Of a DNA stretch of 64,000 nucleotides, positions 55,603 through 64,000 are shown piece by piece. The notes beneath the pieces were generated by a model. It saw only the letters and a list, made by a program, of their open reading frames with translations. It searched no databases and had not been told where the DNA came from. Origin of the DNA: Bacteroidales bacterium (GTDB taxonomy: Bacteria > Bacteroidota > Bacteroidia > Bacteroidales > Marinilabiliaceae); assembly GCA_024401365.1 (NCBI GenBank), contig JAKSLE010000010.1, positions 1 through 64,000 on the forward strand, read 5' to 3'. The translations under genes were made by a program, and so were the position numbers. Numbering within the stretch: position 1 is the first letter of the stretch; each line of letters starts with the position of its first letter.

Positions 55603-55998
55603 ATGGCTTCAATTTTTAGTAGAATCATCGCCGGCGAAATACCTTCTTATAAGGTGGCCGAGGACGATAAGCATTACGCTTTCTTGGATATCAACCCTCT
55701 GGCTAAGGGCCACACTCTCGTAGTGCCTAAACATGAGGTGGATTACGCATTCGACCTCTCCGAAGAGGAGTACGCAGCTCTCCACGCTTTCGCACGCCGC
55801 GTAGCTATAGCTCAGAAAAAGGCTATCCCTTGCCAACGCGTCGGCGTGGCTGTCCTCGGCTTCGATGTGCCTCATACTCATATCCACCTCGTGCCTCTGC
55901 AGTCCGAGGGCCAGATGAACTTCACTAATGAACGCGCTAAATTCTCTCCCGATGAAATGGCCGAGATAGCCGCTTCTATAGCTAAGGAGTTCAAGTAA
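55603..55998 (+). CDS. HIT family nucleotide-binding hydrolase
   Basis: The 131-residue protein carries the histidine triad as HTHIHLVPL in VPHTHIHLVPL, plus the N-terminal SIFSRIIAGEIPSYKV shared by Hint-like enzymes. It would hydrolyse adenosine phosphoramidates or similar nucleotides. It is probably cotranscribed with greA, a pairing common in Bacteroidales. Confidence 0.94.
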   Translation: MASIFSRIIAGEIPSYKVAEDDKHYAFLDINPLAKGHTLVVPKHEVDYAFDLSEEEYAALHAFARRVAIAQKKAIPCQRVGVAVLGFDVPHTHIHLVPLQSEGQMNFTNERAKFSPDEMAEIAASIAKEFK

Positions 55999-56054
55999 AT
56001 CAAGAAGTATCACGAAATGACTAAATAGTATTATAGTCTTTACTCTCTATTCTA

Positions 56055-56062
56055 TACTTTTG
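56055..56062 (+). promoter_or_regulatory. Possible -7 element of the mannan operon
   Basis: TACTTTTG lies 38 nt before the GH130 start. There is no clear -33 box. Confidence 0.35.
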
Positions 56063-56099
56063 CTCTCGTTCTTAATTATAGTGTTTACCATTAATCGTC

Positions 56100-57272
56100 A
56101 TGGCTATATCATTATACAACGAGCGCAGAGCGCAAATAGAGAGGGAACATGAGGAGCTCCTTTCTCGTCCTAACGAGATGCTTTTCTCTGTTAACGGAGT
56201 CTATAATAAGTACGCGAACCCCGTGGTTACGCGTGAGCATGTGCCCCTGAAGTGGCGTTACGATTTCGACGAGAAACGTAACCCCTACTTTATGGAGCGC
56301 ATTTCTTTTAATGCCACTTTCAATGCGGGCGCTATGAAGTGGAACGGTAAGTACATCATGGTCGTACGTACCGAGTCCGTCGACCGTAAGTCGTTCTTCG
56401 CTATAGCCGAGAGCCCTAATGGTATAGATAACTTCCGTTTCTGGGAACGCCCTATATCTATGCCTCAAATCCCCGGTAATCCAGATACTAACGTATACGA
56501 TATGCGCCTCACTCAACACGAGGATGGCTGGATATATGGCGTGTTCTGCTCAGAACGTAAAGACCCTAACGCCCCCGAGGGCGACACAAGTAGCGCCGTG
56601 GCAGCCGCTGCTATCGCGCGTACCAAGGACCTGAAGTCTTGGGAACGACTCCCTGATCTCATATCTCATGCAGGCCAACAGCGCAACGTGGTCTTGTTCC
56701 CTTATTTCGTAGATGGTAAGTACGCTTTCTATACCCGCCCTCAGGATGGCTTCATCGATACAGGTTCGGGCGGAGGTATCGGCTGGGGCCTTACCGCCGA
56801 TATCACTAAAGCCGAGGTCTTGGATGAACTGATCATCGATGCCAAAACCTACCACACCGTCTATGAGGTGAAGAATGGTATGGGTCCCGCCCCTATAAAG
56901 ACTAAGTATGGTTGGCTTAACTTGGCCCATGGCGTGCGTAATACTGCAGCGGGCCTCCGCTACGTGCTTTATATGTTTATGACGGATCTCGAGAAACCTT
57001 GGGTCGTAACTCATAAGCCTGCGGGACACTTCCTGGCTCCTTATGGCTCGGAACGCGTGGGCGATGTCTCTAATGTTACTTTCTCTAACGGATGGATCGA
57101 GGACCCCGATGGTAAGGTCTTTATCTATTACGCTTCTAGCGATACCCGTATGCATGTGGCTACTACTACAGTCGACCAACTTGTGGATTATTGCTTGAAT
57201 ACGCCCGAGGATGACTTGTATTCTCATATGTCTGTCGAGCGTATCAACCGCCTTATCGATATGAATAACTAA
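56100..57272 (+). CDS. GH130 4-O-beta-D-mannosyl-D-glucose phosphorylase
   Basis: This 390-residue enzyme splits mannosyl-beta-1,4-glucose with phosphate into mannose-1-phosphate and glucose in the cytoplasm. The sequence fits GH130 subfamily 1: NPYFMERISFNATFNAGA, the catalytic Asp region YDMRLTQHEDGW and GGGIGWGLTADI. It is followed by GH26 and a cellobiose 2-epimerase, the same trio as the mannan pathway described in Bacteroides fragilis, which supports the substrate call. Confidence 0.93.
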   Translation: MAISLYNERRAQIEREHEELLSRPNEMLFSVNGVYNKYANPVVTREHVPLKWRYDFDEKRNPYFMERISFNATFNAGAMKWNGKYIMVVRTESVDRKSFFAIAESPNGIDNFRFWERPISMPQIPGNPDTNVYDMRLTQHEDGWIYGVFCSERKDPNAPEGDTSSAVAAAAIARTKDLKSWERLPDLISHAGQQRNVVLFPYFVDGKYAFYTRPQDGFIDTGSGGGIGWGLTADITKAEVLDELIIDAKTYHTVYEVKNGMGPAPIKTKYGWLNLAHGVRNTAAGLRYVLYMFMTDLEKPWVVTHKPAGHFLAPYGSERVGDVSNVTFSNGWIEDPDGKVFIYYASSDTRMHVATTTVDQLVDYCLNTPEDDLYSHMSVERINRLIDMNN

Positions 57273-57291
57273 TTTTAATTTGTCCCCCCCT

Positions 57292-58311
57292 ATGTCTTTG
57301 CATAAACTATTTTCGGTATTGACTATGGCAGCACTGGTAACAGTGTCTGCTGTAGCTCAATATGAGCCTATGAACCCTAACGCAACTCCCGAGGCTAAGG
57401 CTCTTCTTGCTAAATTGTACGAACTTCGCGGTAAGTGCTGCCTCACTGGCCAACATTCTTATCCGCTTTATTCTGATATCTACATGGAAAGGGTGGAGAA
57501 CTTGGTCGAAGGTAGCCATCCCGTAGTCTTCGGTCAGGATTTCGGTTACTCTAAACATAATTCTCTCGATGGTATAAATTTCCGCCAGCGTTCTATCGAT
57601 AATGCTATCAAATGGCATAAGCGTGGAGCTATTATTACTTTCATGTGGCACGCCGTCCCTCCTACAGTGGAGGGTAACTATACTATATGGAAGGGCGAGA
57701 ATGGCGTCCAGAGCGAACTTACTAACGCCCAGTGGAAGGACCTCCTAACCCCAGGTACCGAAATCCATAAGCGCTGGGAGGCTCAGGTGGATGTAATAGC
57801 TTTCTTCTTGCGCCAACTCCAGGATGAGAATATCCCCGTAATATGGCGCCCTTATCACGAAATGAATGGCAACTGGTTCTGGTGGGGTAAGCGCCCAGGT
57901 AAGGATGGTTACCAGGCTCTCTATCGTATGCTCTACGATCGACTTACTAATTATCATCACCTGAATAACCTCCTTTGGGTCTTTAACGCCAACGAGGTCA
58001 ATGGCTTGAATGTGCCTAATTATAAGGATTTCTTCCCAGGTCACGATATCGTGGATATCTTGGCTACTGATGTGTACAACCAGAATTATCAGGATAAGGA
58101 TTATGAACTTCTCTCCGAATTGGCTAATGGTAAAATTATAGCCTTGGGCGAGTGCGGTAAGTTGCCTACAGAGAAAATCCTTAAAAAGCAGAAGAATTGG
58201 AGCTGGTTCATGTGCTGGAGCGAGTTCATAGAGACCGCTAATGAGTGGGGACCTCGTAAGGAGCTTTACGATTCTGAGTGGACTGTAACTTTGGAGGAGT
58301 TTAATAAGTAA
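57292..58311 (+). CDS. GH26 endo-beta-1,4-mannanase
   Basis: This 339-residue secreted enzyme cuts mannan to mannobiose. The signal peptide (LFSVLTMAALVTVSAVAQ) has no lipobox, so it is periplasmic or released. The acid/base Glu lies in WRPYHEMNGNWFWWG and the nucleophile Glu in IALGECGKL. The start is put at MSLHKLF, as the extra MSPP of a longer reading precedes no useful signal. It ends 7 nt before the epimerase ATG. Confidence 0.95.
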   Translation: MSLHKLFSVLTMAALVTVSAVAQYEPMNPNATPEAKALLAKLYELRGKCCLTGQHSYPLYSDIYMERVENLVEGSHPVVFGQDFGYSKHNSLDGINFRQRSIDNAIKWHKRGAIITFMWHAVPPTVEGNYTIWKGENGVQSELTNAQWKDLLTPGTEIHKRWEAQVDVIAFFLRQLQDENIPVIWRPYHEMNGNWFWWGKRPGKDGYQALYRMLYDRLTNYHHLNNLLWVFNANEVNGLNVPNYKDFFPGHDIVDILATDVYNQNYQDKDYELLSELANGKIIALGECGKLPTEKILKKQKNWSWFMCWSEFIETANEWGPRKELYDSEWTVTLEEFNK

Positions 58312-58318
58312 TTGGGTG

Positions 58319-59503
58319 ATGAACAGGAATATCATACCTGAACTGGAACAGGAACACTCTAATATCCTCCATTATTGGATCAATAATATGCAGGATGAGA
58401 AACAGGGTGGCTTCTACGGCTGCCGTGATTCTCAGGGTAATATTGTCGAAAACGCTCCTAAGGGGGCTATCCTTAATGGCCGTATGTTGTGGTCTTTTTC
58501 TTCTGGTTACCGCATTTTCGGTAAGCCTGAGTATAAGGCAGCAGCGGATAGGGTGTACAATTATATAGTAACCCATTTCTACGATAGTACGAATGGCGGC
58601 TTCTTCTGGTCGCTTAATGCCGATGGTACCCCACTGGATACAAAAAAACAGGCGTATGCCGAGGGGTTTATTATCTATGGATTGTCTGAGTATTATCGCG
58701 CTACGGGCAACCAACGGGCTCTTGATCTGGCCGAGGAGACTTGCCGTCTTATCGAAAAGCATTTCCGTGATTATAAGGATGGGGGATATACCGAGGCTAC
58801 AGCTGCCGATTGGTCCCCTATAGCGGATGTGCGCCTTTCTGATAAGGAGGAGAATACTCCTAAAACAATGAATACTCACCTCCATATCATAGAGCCTTAC
58901 GTAAACTTGTATCGCGCAAAACCGTCTGCCGAACTTAAGGAGTCTATATCTCATCTGTTGGATATATTTACTTCTAAAATCATCAGCGCCAAGACAGGAC
59001 ATTTTATATTGTTCTTCGATATGGATTGGTCTGTTAAGTCTGATATCGATTCGTACGGCCACGATATCGAGGGCGCTTGGCTCCTCTATGAGGCTGCTGA
59101 GGTTATCGGCGATAAAAAGTGGATGGACATTGTCCGCCCAATGGCTAAACGTTTGGTGGATATTACTTTGTCGGAGGGCCTCGATCGTAACTCGTCTATC
59201 TTTTACGAGAAGGTCGGTACCCACCTCGATACCGATAAGCATTGGTGGCCTCAGGCTGAAACGCTTTGCGGATTGGCCGATACTTGGCGCCTGACTGGCG
59301 ATCAGAGGTATCTGGATATATTATATAATGTATGGGACTACATAAAGTCTAATATTTCTGCTCCACGCGCTAACGGTGAATGGCTGTGGCGCGTAGATAA
59401 GGATGGCAGGGATATATATACCGACGAAATCGCTGGCTTCTGGAAGTGCCCTTACCATAACTCGCGCGCAATGCTCGAGGTTATCCATCGTCTTAAACAT
59501 TAA
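58319..59503 (+). CDS. Cellobiose/mannobiose 2-epimerase (AGE family)
   Basis: This 394-residue (alpha/alpha)6-barrel enzyme turns mannobiose into mannosyl-glucose, the substrate of the GH130 phosphorylase. Conserved catalytic His residues are in DSYGHDIEGAWLL, KHWWPQAETL and PYHNSRAMLEV, with MNTHLHIIEPY before them. It has no signal peptide and is cytoplasmic. The ATG at 58319 is preferred over a GTG three bases upstream. Confidence 0.93.
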   Translation: MNRNIIPELEQEHSNILHYWINNMQDEKQGGFYGCRDSQGNIVENAPKGAILNGRMLWSFSSGYRIFGKPEYKAAADRVYNYIVTHFYDSTNGGFFWSLNADGTPLDTKKQAYAEGFIIYGLSEYYRATGNQRALDLAEETCRLIEKHFRDYKDGGYTEATAADWSPIADVRLSDKEENTPKTMNTHLHIIEPYVNLYRAKPSAELKESISHLLDIFTSKIISAKTGHFILFFDMDWSVKSDIDSYGHDIEGAWLLYEAAEVIGDKKWMDIVRPMAKRLVDITLSEGLDRNSSIFYEKVGTHLDTDKHWWPQAETLCGLADTWRLTGDQRYLDILYNVWDYIKSNISAPRANGEWLWRVDKDGRDIYTDEIAGFWKCPYHNSRAMLEVIHRLKH

Positions 59504-59512
59504 TTTCTTCCC

Positions 59513-60553
59513 ATGATGAGGTTCTTTCTCTCCATTCTCTCCTTGGCCGCCCTCATAGGGTGCTCAGAGTCTAAAGTGCAGTGCTACAATGGTTCTGATA
59601 GCGCAATATCATATGTGGGCCGTAGTATTGCTACCGCCGATACTTTGGGACCTCGCCAATGGGCAGCGGGCTCATATTTCGCTTTCGCTTTCGATGGTAA
59701 CGAGTGTACATTGAACCTCATAGATGAACAGATATGGAGTGGTACGGGTTTCAATTACCTGGAACTGGTTGTCGATGGTAGGTGTACTCGCATCTGTACA
59801 GATACTACCTTGAACGTCATAGTGTTAGATAGCCTCTTGTCTGATGCCCCAACTCACGACGTGCTTGTTTGTAAGGATACCGAGAGCTCTCATGGCTATA
59901 TCCAACTCCAAAGTATAATAACAAGAAATCTGCGAGCAAATAGGGAACTGCCTGAATGCTCTCCTATAATAGAGTTTATAGGCAACTCTATCACGTGCGG
60001 AGCTGAGGCTTATTGCGATGAGGTCCCTTATGGTACCGGTAGATGGGGCGACCGACACCGTGCTTACTTGGCGTATGGCCCACGTGTGGCTCGTATGATG
60101 AATGCTCGCTGGATGCTGACTTCTGTTTCTGGTATAGGCCTCATCCATTCTTGCTGCGATATGGATATCGTTATGCCGCAGGTCTATGATAAGGTGAGCT
60201 TGCGCAATAATGAGTATGAATACAACTTCGCAGAGCAGGCTAATATAGTTTGTATCTGCTTGGGCCAGAACGATGGTATACAGGATTCTACAACTTTCTG
60301 TAACGCTTACGTCGATTTTATCTCTACCGTGCGTAAACATAACCCCGAGGCACGTATCGTCTTGCTCTCTTCTCCTATGGCCGACGATAATCTGAGGGCT
60401 TGGCAGGAGCGTATCCTTTTGTCTGTCGAGAATCAAGTGGAGTCTGTCGAACATTATTTCTTTTCTCGCCAGTGGAATAACGGAGGCGGCGACCACCCCG
60501 ATTGTAACGAGCATGCTGAAATCGCAGAGGAGTTGTACAACTATTTGAGATGA
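59513..60553 (+). CDS. CE2-type SGNH acetylesterase, lipoprotein
   Basis: The 346-residue product has a lipoprotein signal (AALIGC, Cys about residue 17), an N-terminal beta domain, and an SGNH hydrolase domain. The nucleophile Ser is in EFIGNSITCG, and the His/Asp pair is likely in GGDHPDCNEHAEIA. This two-domain layout matches carbohydrate esterase family 2, which removes 6-O-acetyl groups from mannan and other hemicelluloses. Within the mannan cluster it would deacetylate acetylated glucomannan. A copy of the dispersed core lies inside the coding sequence. Confidence 0.85.
   Translation: MMRFFLSILSLAALIGCSESKVQCYNGSDSAISYVGRSIATADTLGPRQWAAGSYFAFAFDGNECTLNLIDEQIWSGTGFNYLELVVDGRCTRICTDTTLNVIVLDSLLSDAPTHDVLVCKDTESSHGYIQLQSIITRNLRANRELPECSPIIEFIGNSITCGAEAYCDEVPYGTGRWGDRHRAYLAYGPRVARMMNARWMLTSVSGIGLIHSCCDMDIVMPQVYDKVSLRNNEYEYNFAEQANIVCICLGQNDGIQDSTTFCNAYVDFISTVRKHNPEARIVLLSSPMADDNLRAWQERILLSVENQVESVEHYFFSRQWNNGGGDHPDCNEHAEIAEELYNYLR
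59927..59972 (+). repeat. Dispersed-element core inside the CE2 coding sequence
   Basis: CTGCGAGCAA occurs at 59930-59939 with a weak A-rich lead-in. ATAGGGAACTG, CCTGAATGCTC and TCCTATAATAG follow in 11-nt register, but this DNA also encodes residues just before the catalytic Ser. It may be chance or a fixed insertion. Confidence 0.35.
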
Positions 60554-60637
60554 AGTTTTTATTCGGCTTTTTACCACATTGATTAAATTATGCGTAAATT
60601 TGCCACCGCATGATATTATCGCCGCATAGGTATCAAA

Positions 60638-61885
60638 GTGGAAAATTCACGTCCAAATATTGTACGTTTGTATAGAGAGCGACTGAATTTGTTGCTCGAT
60701 GTAACGCAGACTATTAACGAAAAACATAGTGTCGACGACTTGATGCAGGAGTTCGAGACACTTCTTCGTGAGGAGTTGGGCGTTGAACGCGTAATTGTCT
60801 ATACCCGTGGCGAGGGAAAATGGAACCAAATATTGGCTTGCGGCGTTTCTCAACGCCAGGCCGACGCTATCGACCCCGAACGCGATCTCCAGGGTATTAC
60901 TAAAATAGAAAATCTCGCCCTTACCGAACGCGAACGATTGCTGATATTCGACGCAGTAATCCCTCTCTACCACGAGTTTAAACTTATGGGCTATGTCCTC
61001 GTAGGCGATAAAGGCGAGGGCGATGGTATTTCCCCAACTCTGCGAAATCTTAAGTATATCCAGATTCTCGCAAACCTTATCATCGTATTTATAGAGAATA
61101 AAAAGATGCAGATGAGCCTCCTTAAACAGGAGAGCCTCAAACATGAGTTCGAAATCGCTACCGAAATCCAACGAAGCCTTGTTCCAAAGGATTCGGAGAT
61201 GCTCCGTACTTCGTTCCTTTCCGTACGCTCCCTCTATAAACCTCACCATGCCGTGGGCGGCGACTACTACGACGTGCTGCCGCTCTCCCCATATAGCGTG
61301 GGATTCTGTATCGCCGACGTAAGCGGTAAGGGTATGGGCGCAGCTTTGCTGATGTCCAACTTCCAGGCTATCGTGCGCTCTTTGTTTACGGCTAATATCT
61401 CTATGAGCCGCTTGGTGAAGGAACTTAATGAGCGCCTCAACTATAATTCCAAAAACGATAAGTTTATTACCGCTTTCTTAGGTAGATATAATAAAATAAC
61501 GGGTAGATTGACTTATGTCAACGCCGGCCACCTCTCCCCATTGCTTTGCGCCCCAGGTACCGAGGAAATACGCGAATTGGATACAGGCTCTATAGCTTTG
61601 GGTATGCTCGATGAAATGCCAGTAATCGAGGAGGGCTCAATCCGTATCCGTAAAGGTACCAAACTCGTCGCTTTCACAGATGGTCTCGTGGAGGTGGACG
61701 AAGGTAACCACGTGCGTAACTCTTTCTTGGAACTTAAAGAGATAATGAAGTCTTCAGAACATATCGACGAGGCTATGAAACGTATCGACGATATGGCTGA
61801 ACGCGACAAACTTAATGGTTTCGCTTTCGACGATATCTCCGTCCTCGGCTTAGAATTTATGCGTAACGGATCCTTGATTTTCTGA
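60638..61885 (+). CDS. GAF-domain / PP2C-type (SpoIIE) serine phosphatase
   Basis: This 415-residue regulator has a GAF-like sensor (about residues 20-165) and a PPM/SpoIIE phosphatase domain from about 190. The metal-binding motifs are HAVGGDYYDV, IADVSGKGMGAALLM, LVAFTDGLVEVDEG and FDDISVLGLEF. Enzymes of this kind usually act on an anti-sigma-factor antagonist in a partner-switching pathway. No STAS or anti-sigma kinase gene is adjacent. The first codon is GTG. No promoter is certain. Confidence 0.9.
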   Translation: MENSRPNIVRLYRERLNLLLDVTQTINEKHSVDDLMQEFETLLREELGVERVIVYTRGEGKWNQILACGVSQRQADAIDPERDLQGITKIENLALTERERLLIFDAVIPLYHEFKLMGYVLVGDKGEGDGISPTLRNLKYIQILANLIIVFIENKKMQMSLLKQESLKHEFEIATEIQRSLVPKDSEMLRTSFLSVRSLYKPHHAVGGDYYDVLPLSPYSVGFCIADVSGKGMGAALLMSNFQAIVRSLFTANISMSRLVKELNERLNYNSKNDKFITAFLGRYNKITGRLTYVNAGHLSPLLCAPGTEEIRELDTGSIALGMLDEMPVIEEGSIRIRKGTKLVAFTDGLVEVDEGNHVRNSFLELKEIMKSSEHIDEAMKRIDDMAERDKLNGFAFDDISVLGLEFMRNGSLIF

Positions 61886-61946
61886 TTTTTTTACCATTCT
61901 GTAAAATATTTCTTAGAAATTGTTTTTTTCTATTAAATGTTAGAGT

Positions 61947-61954
61947 TACATTTG
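61947..61954 (+). promoter_or_regulatory. -7 element of the 62-kb lipoprotein gene
   Basis: TACATTTG lies 45 nt before the start. Confidence 0.5.
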
Positions 61955-61999
61955 TACTTCGAAAAGTACTAATAAATAGGTTAAACAACTTTTACTGAA

Positions 62000-62809
62000 A
62001 TGAAGAACGCATTATTCTGTGCTTTGGCTCTAGCAGGAGCTGCATTCGCTGTTGGCTGCACTGGTTCATCAAATAATCAGGCCGCTCAAGTAACAAAGCA
62101 AAATATTGAGGAGAATGTACGCGAGTTCGTATACCCACTCCCTACAGCATTCGAAACTACAGAGATGCTCAACCGCATCGAAGCTCCTTATATCCAGATG
62201 CTCTGCAACGATCTCTCTAACGCAGAGGGCTACTTGACAGAGTACAAAAGAGCTCTTAACTTGGGTGTATATAGCGCCGATATGTGCTACGCTAGCACAT
62301 ACAACCAACAGCAGTCTATCATGGATTGCATGGACGTAGTTAAGAAACTTATCGATGCCCTCGATATGACTACAGGCGTTGATCCTGAACTCCCTAGCAA
62401 ACTTGAAAATAGCGAGAATAATAAGGATGAACTCACAAACCTTATCACTGAGTCATTCTACGATTCATATGATTACCTCAACCGTAACGACCGCGGCCCA
62501 GTCTCTATCCTTATCGTAGCTGGTAGCTGGATCGAGGCTGAGTATATCTCTACTCACATCGCTGAGGATACTTTCCAAAACAAGGAGATGGTTAAAATCA
62601 TCATGACTCAGCAGGAGCCTCTCGCTAAATTGATGGAGATCCTCGAGCAGAAGTTCGCCGATAACGAGTACGCTAACTCTATCAAGGCAGGCCTCAAGCC
62701 TCTCCACGATGTGTATAACTCAGTATCTGACGGCGGTATCACAGAGGAGCAAATCCAAAAGATCGCTTCTTTGGTTGAGACCCTCCGCGATAATATCACA
62801 GCAAAATAA
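62000..62809 (+). CDS. Lipoprotein of unknown function, helical
   Basis: The 269-residue product has a lipoprotein signal (FAVGC, Cys about residue 20). The mature part is almost wholly alpha-helical by residue pattern and acidic. I do not recognise the family. Two Cys-Met rich helices near residue 95-115 are notable. It has its own promoter and a strong terminator, so it is a single-gene unit. Confidence 0.8.
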   Translation: MKNALFCALALAGAAFAVGCTGSSNNQAAQVTKQNIEENVREFVYPLPTAFETTEMLNRIEAPYIQMLCNDLSNAEGYLTEYKRALNLGVYSADMCYASTYNQQQSIMDCMDVVKKLIDALDMTTGVDPELPSKLENSENNKDELTNLITESFYDSYDYLNRNDRGPVSILIVAGSWIEAEYISTHIAEDTFQNKEMVKIIMTQQEPLAKLMEILEQKFADNEYANSIKAGLKPLHDVYNSVSDGGITEEQIQKIASLVETLRDNITAK

Positions 62810-62838
62810 TTCATAGCTAACATAAAACTAACCAAATG

Positions 62839-62867
62839 GGTCAGATAACCGAGATGGTTGTCTGACC
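62839..62867 (+). terminator. Terminator of the 62-kb lipoprotein gene
   Basis: GGTCAGA pairs with TCTGACC, with AACC/GGTT inside, then TTTT. It lies 29 nt after the stop. Confidence 0.85.
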
Positions 62868-62914
62868 TTTTGCGTTTCATATACATTCTTCCCTCCCTCA
62901 TACCCCCTCTGAAA

Positions 62915-62976
62915 TTAAAAAATTGCGAGCAACCTTAACCCTCCCTTATATCTCCAACTATTCTCTCATAGACTAC
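62915..62976 (+). repeat. Dispersed A-tract / TGCGAGCAA / 11-bp-unit element, copy 8
   Basis: An A-tract and TTGCGAGCAA (62923-62932) are followed by CCTTAACCCTC, CCTTATATCTC, CAACTATTCTC and TCATAGACTAC in 11-nt register. Confidence 0.85.
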
Positions 62977-63034
62977 TAGCTTCTCTTCTCGCCTTTTTTC
63001 GCCATCTTCTCGAATTTTCATTCCTCAATATTTT

Positions 63035-63065
63035 TTGGTATTCTTTAAACTTTGTACTATCTTTG
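63035..63065 (+). promoter_or_regulatory. Promoter of secDF
   Basis: TTG (63035-63037), 20 nt, then TATCTTTG (63058-63065), with a leader of about 80 nt. Confidence 0.7.
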
Positions 63066-63149
63066 CGCCGTTTATAGCGTACCATAACGGGGATACTTAA
63101 ACGAATAGAAAAAAAATAATAACAGCATTATAATAAATAAGTAATAACG

Positions 63150-64000
63150 ATGCAGAACAAAGGTGCCGTACGAACCTTCGCCATCCTTTTGGCGTTAGTG
63201 TGTTTGTACCAGTTGTCGTTTACTTTCTTTACGCGTAAAGTAGAGAACGACGCCAAAGCGTTCGCAATGGGCGACGCTGCAAAAGAAACCGCCTACATTG
63301 ATTCAATTGCAAATGAGCCGGTTTACAACTTCCTATGGCTTAAGAAGTACACCTACATGGAATGTAAGGCCAATGAGATCAACTTCGGTCTTGACCTTAA
63401 GGGTGGTATGAACTTGATCCTAGAGGTTAAAGTATCAGATATTGTTAAGGCTCTTTCAGGTCACAACCAGGATCCTGTATTCAATCAGGCAGTAGCTAAC
63501 GCTATCGAGCGTGAGAAGAATTCTACTTCTGATTTTATTACACTCTTCCAAGACGAATTCGAGAAACTCAATCCTAACGGTCAGCTTGCAACAATCTTTG
63601 CAACAATCGACATGAAGGATCGCGTTAACCGCAATATGTCAAACTCCGAGGTTATCAAGGTCCTCCGCGATGAGACAGAGAGCGCTATCCAAAACGCATT
63701 CAACGTACTCCGTACTCGTATCGACCGCTTCGGTGTAACTCAGCCAAATATCCAGCGCCTCGAAAAGGCAGGTCGTGTAATGGTTGAGCTCCCTGGTGTA
63801 ACAGACCCTTCCCGCGTACGTAAGCTCCTCCAGGGTACAGCAAGCCTCGAGTTCTGGGAGACATACAATAACAACGAGATTCAAAACCAGCTCGCTGCAG
63901 TTATCCAAGCTACAATGGAGCAGGTTACTGATACTACAAAGAAGGCAGATTCTGCTGCATCTTCAGATGTCCTCGCTCTTGCAGATCAGGCACAGTCTCA
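63150..64000 (+). CDS. secDF: Protein translocase SecDF fusion, 5' part
   Basis: SecDF uses the proton gradient to pull proteins through SecYEG. The reading frame opens with MQNKGAVRTFAILLALVCLYQL, a membrane segment, followed by INFGLDLKGGMNLILEV (the conserved SecD motif) and the P1 domain with DRFGVTQPNIQRLEKAGR and ELPGVTDPSRVRKLL. In Bacteroidota SecD and SecF are one protein of about 1000 residues, so roughly a quarter is visible and the gene runs off the right edge without a stop. Confidence 0.93.
   Translation, partial: MQNKGAVRTFAILLALVCLYQLSFTFFTRKVENDAKAFAMGDAAKETAYIDSIANEPVYNFLWLKKYTYMECKANEINFGLDLKGGMNLILEVKVSDIVKALSGHNQDPVFNQAVANAIEREKNSTSDFITLFQDEFEKLNPNGQLATIFATIDMKDRVNRNMSNSEVIKVLRDETESAIQNAFNVLRTRIDRFGVTQPNIQRLEKAGRVMVELPGVTDPSRVRKLLQGTASLEFWETYNNNEIQNQLAAVIQATMEQVTDTTKKADSAASSDVLALADQAQS

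Larger units (their letters stand above)
62810..63149. other. Intergenic region before secDF
   Basis: This 340-nt gap contains the terminator of the lipoprotein gene (62839-62867), a dispersed element (62915-62976) and the secDF promoter (63035-63065). Confidence 0.65.

Overview
The window is a 64-kb chromosomal segment of a Bacteroidota bacterium, most likely an uncultured gut or rumen member of Bacteroidales. The evidence is the house-keeping protein set, lipoprotein-rich glycoside hydrolases, a hybrid two-component regulator, a HU-SPOR fusion, a SecDF fusion, and more than 20 promoters of the Bacteroidota type (-7 TAnnTTTG or TAnnTTCG, often with a -33 TTG about 19-20 nt upstream) in place of E. 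coli-type signals. Genus cannot be fixed from the sequence.

Layout. 0-22 kb is mainly minus strand: a GH97 glycosidase, citramalate/isopropylmalate synthase plus leuB, ribD, a polysaccharide deacetylase lipoprotein, dnaE, fhs, a GT2 glycosyltransferase, a HU-SPOR envelope protein, metH and an AraC regulator. A small plus-strand island (unknown ORF, HAD and TatD) interrupts it. 22-27.7 kb is plus strand: prmC, rimM, prfB, lptB, a zinc metallopeptidase and two hotdog-fold enzymes. 28-35 kb is a xylan-use cluster (GPH transporter, GH10, GH43, GH67) with ilvE inside it. 35-41 kb holds typA, DUF502, a DprA-like protein, an acidic lipoprotein and panCD. 41-46 kb holds a giant hybrid sensor-regulator behind an LD-carboxypeptidase. 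46-55 kb holds two tRNA-Gln, recA, a D-2-hydroxyacid dehydrogenase, fabH, tRNA-Met, an unusual outer-membrane barrel, metF and an acidic membrane protein. 55-61 kb holds greA, a HIT protein and a mannan pathway (GH130, GH26, cellobiose 2-epimerase, CE2 esterase). A SpoIIE phosphatase, a lipoprotein and the start of secDF close the window.

How the genes work together. The xylan cluster can cut xylan (GH10), remove glucuronic acid (GH67) and arabinose or xylose side groups (GH43), and import the products. The mannan genes form the known sequence mannanase, mannobiose 2-epimerase, mannosylglucose phosphorylase, plus a deacetylase. fhs, metH and metF are three steps of folate one-carbon metabolism. 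prmC and prfB act together in translation termination.

The most interesting signal is not a gene. A dispersed, apparently undescribed element has an A-tract, the core yTGCGAGCAA, and then a run of imperfect 11-bp units close to CCTTATATCTC. It occurs about ten times, mostly between genes, once as a 55-bp tandem array, and at least once inside a predicted ORF. Other notable points are transcription-attenuator-like hairpins in the greA and xylan-operon leaders, a 17-bp inverted repeat over a glycosyltransferase start, loss of the prfB frameshift base, and a switch of strand composition near 27.8 kb that looks like a replication-terminus boundary.
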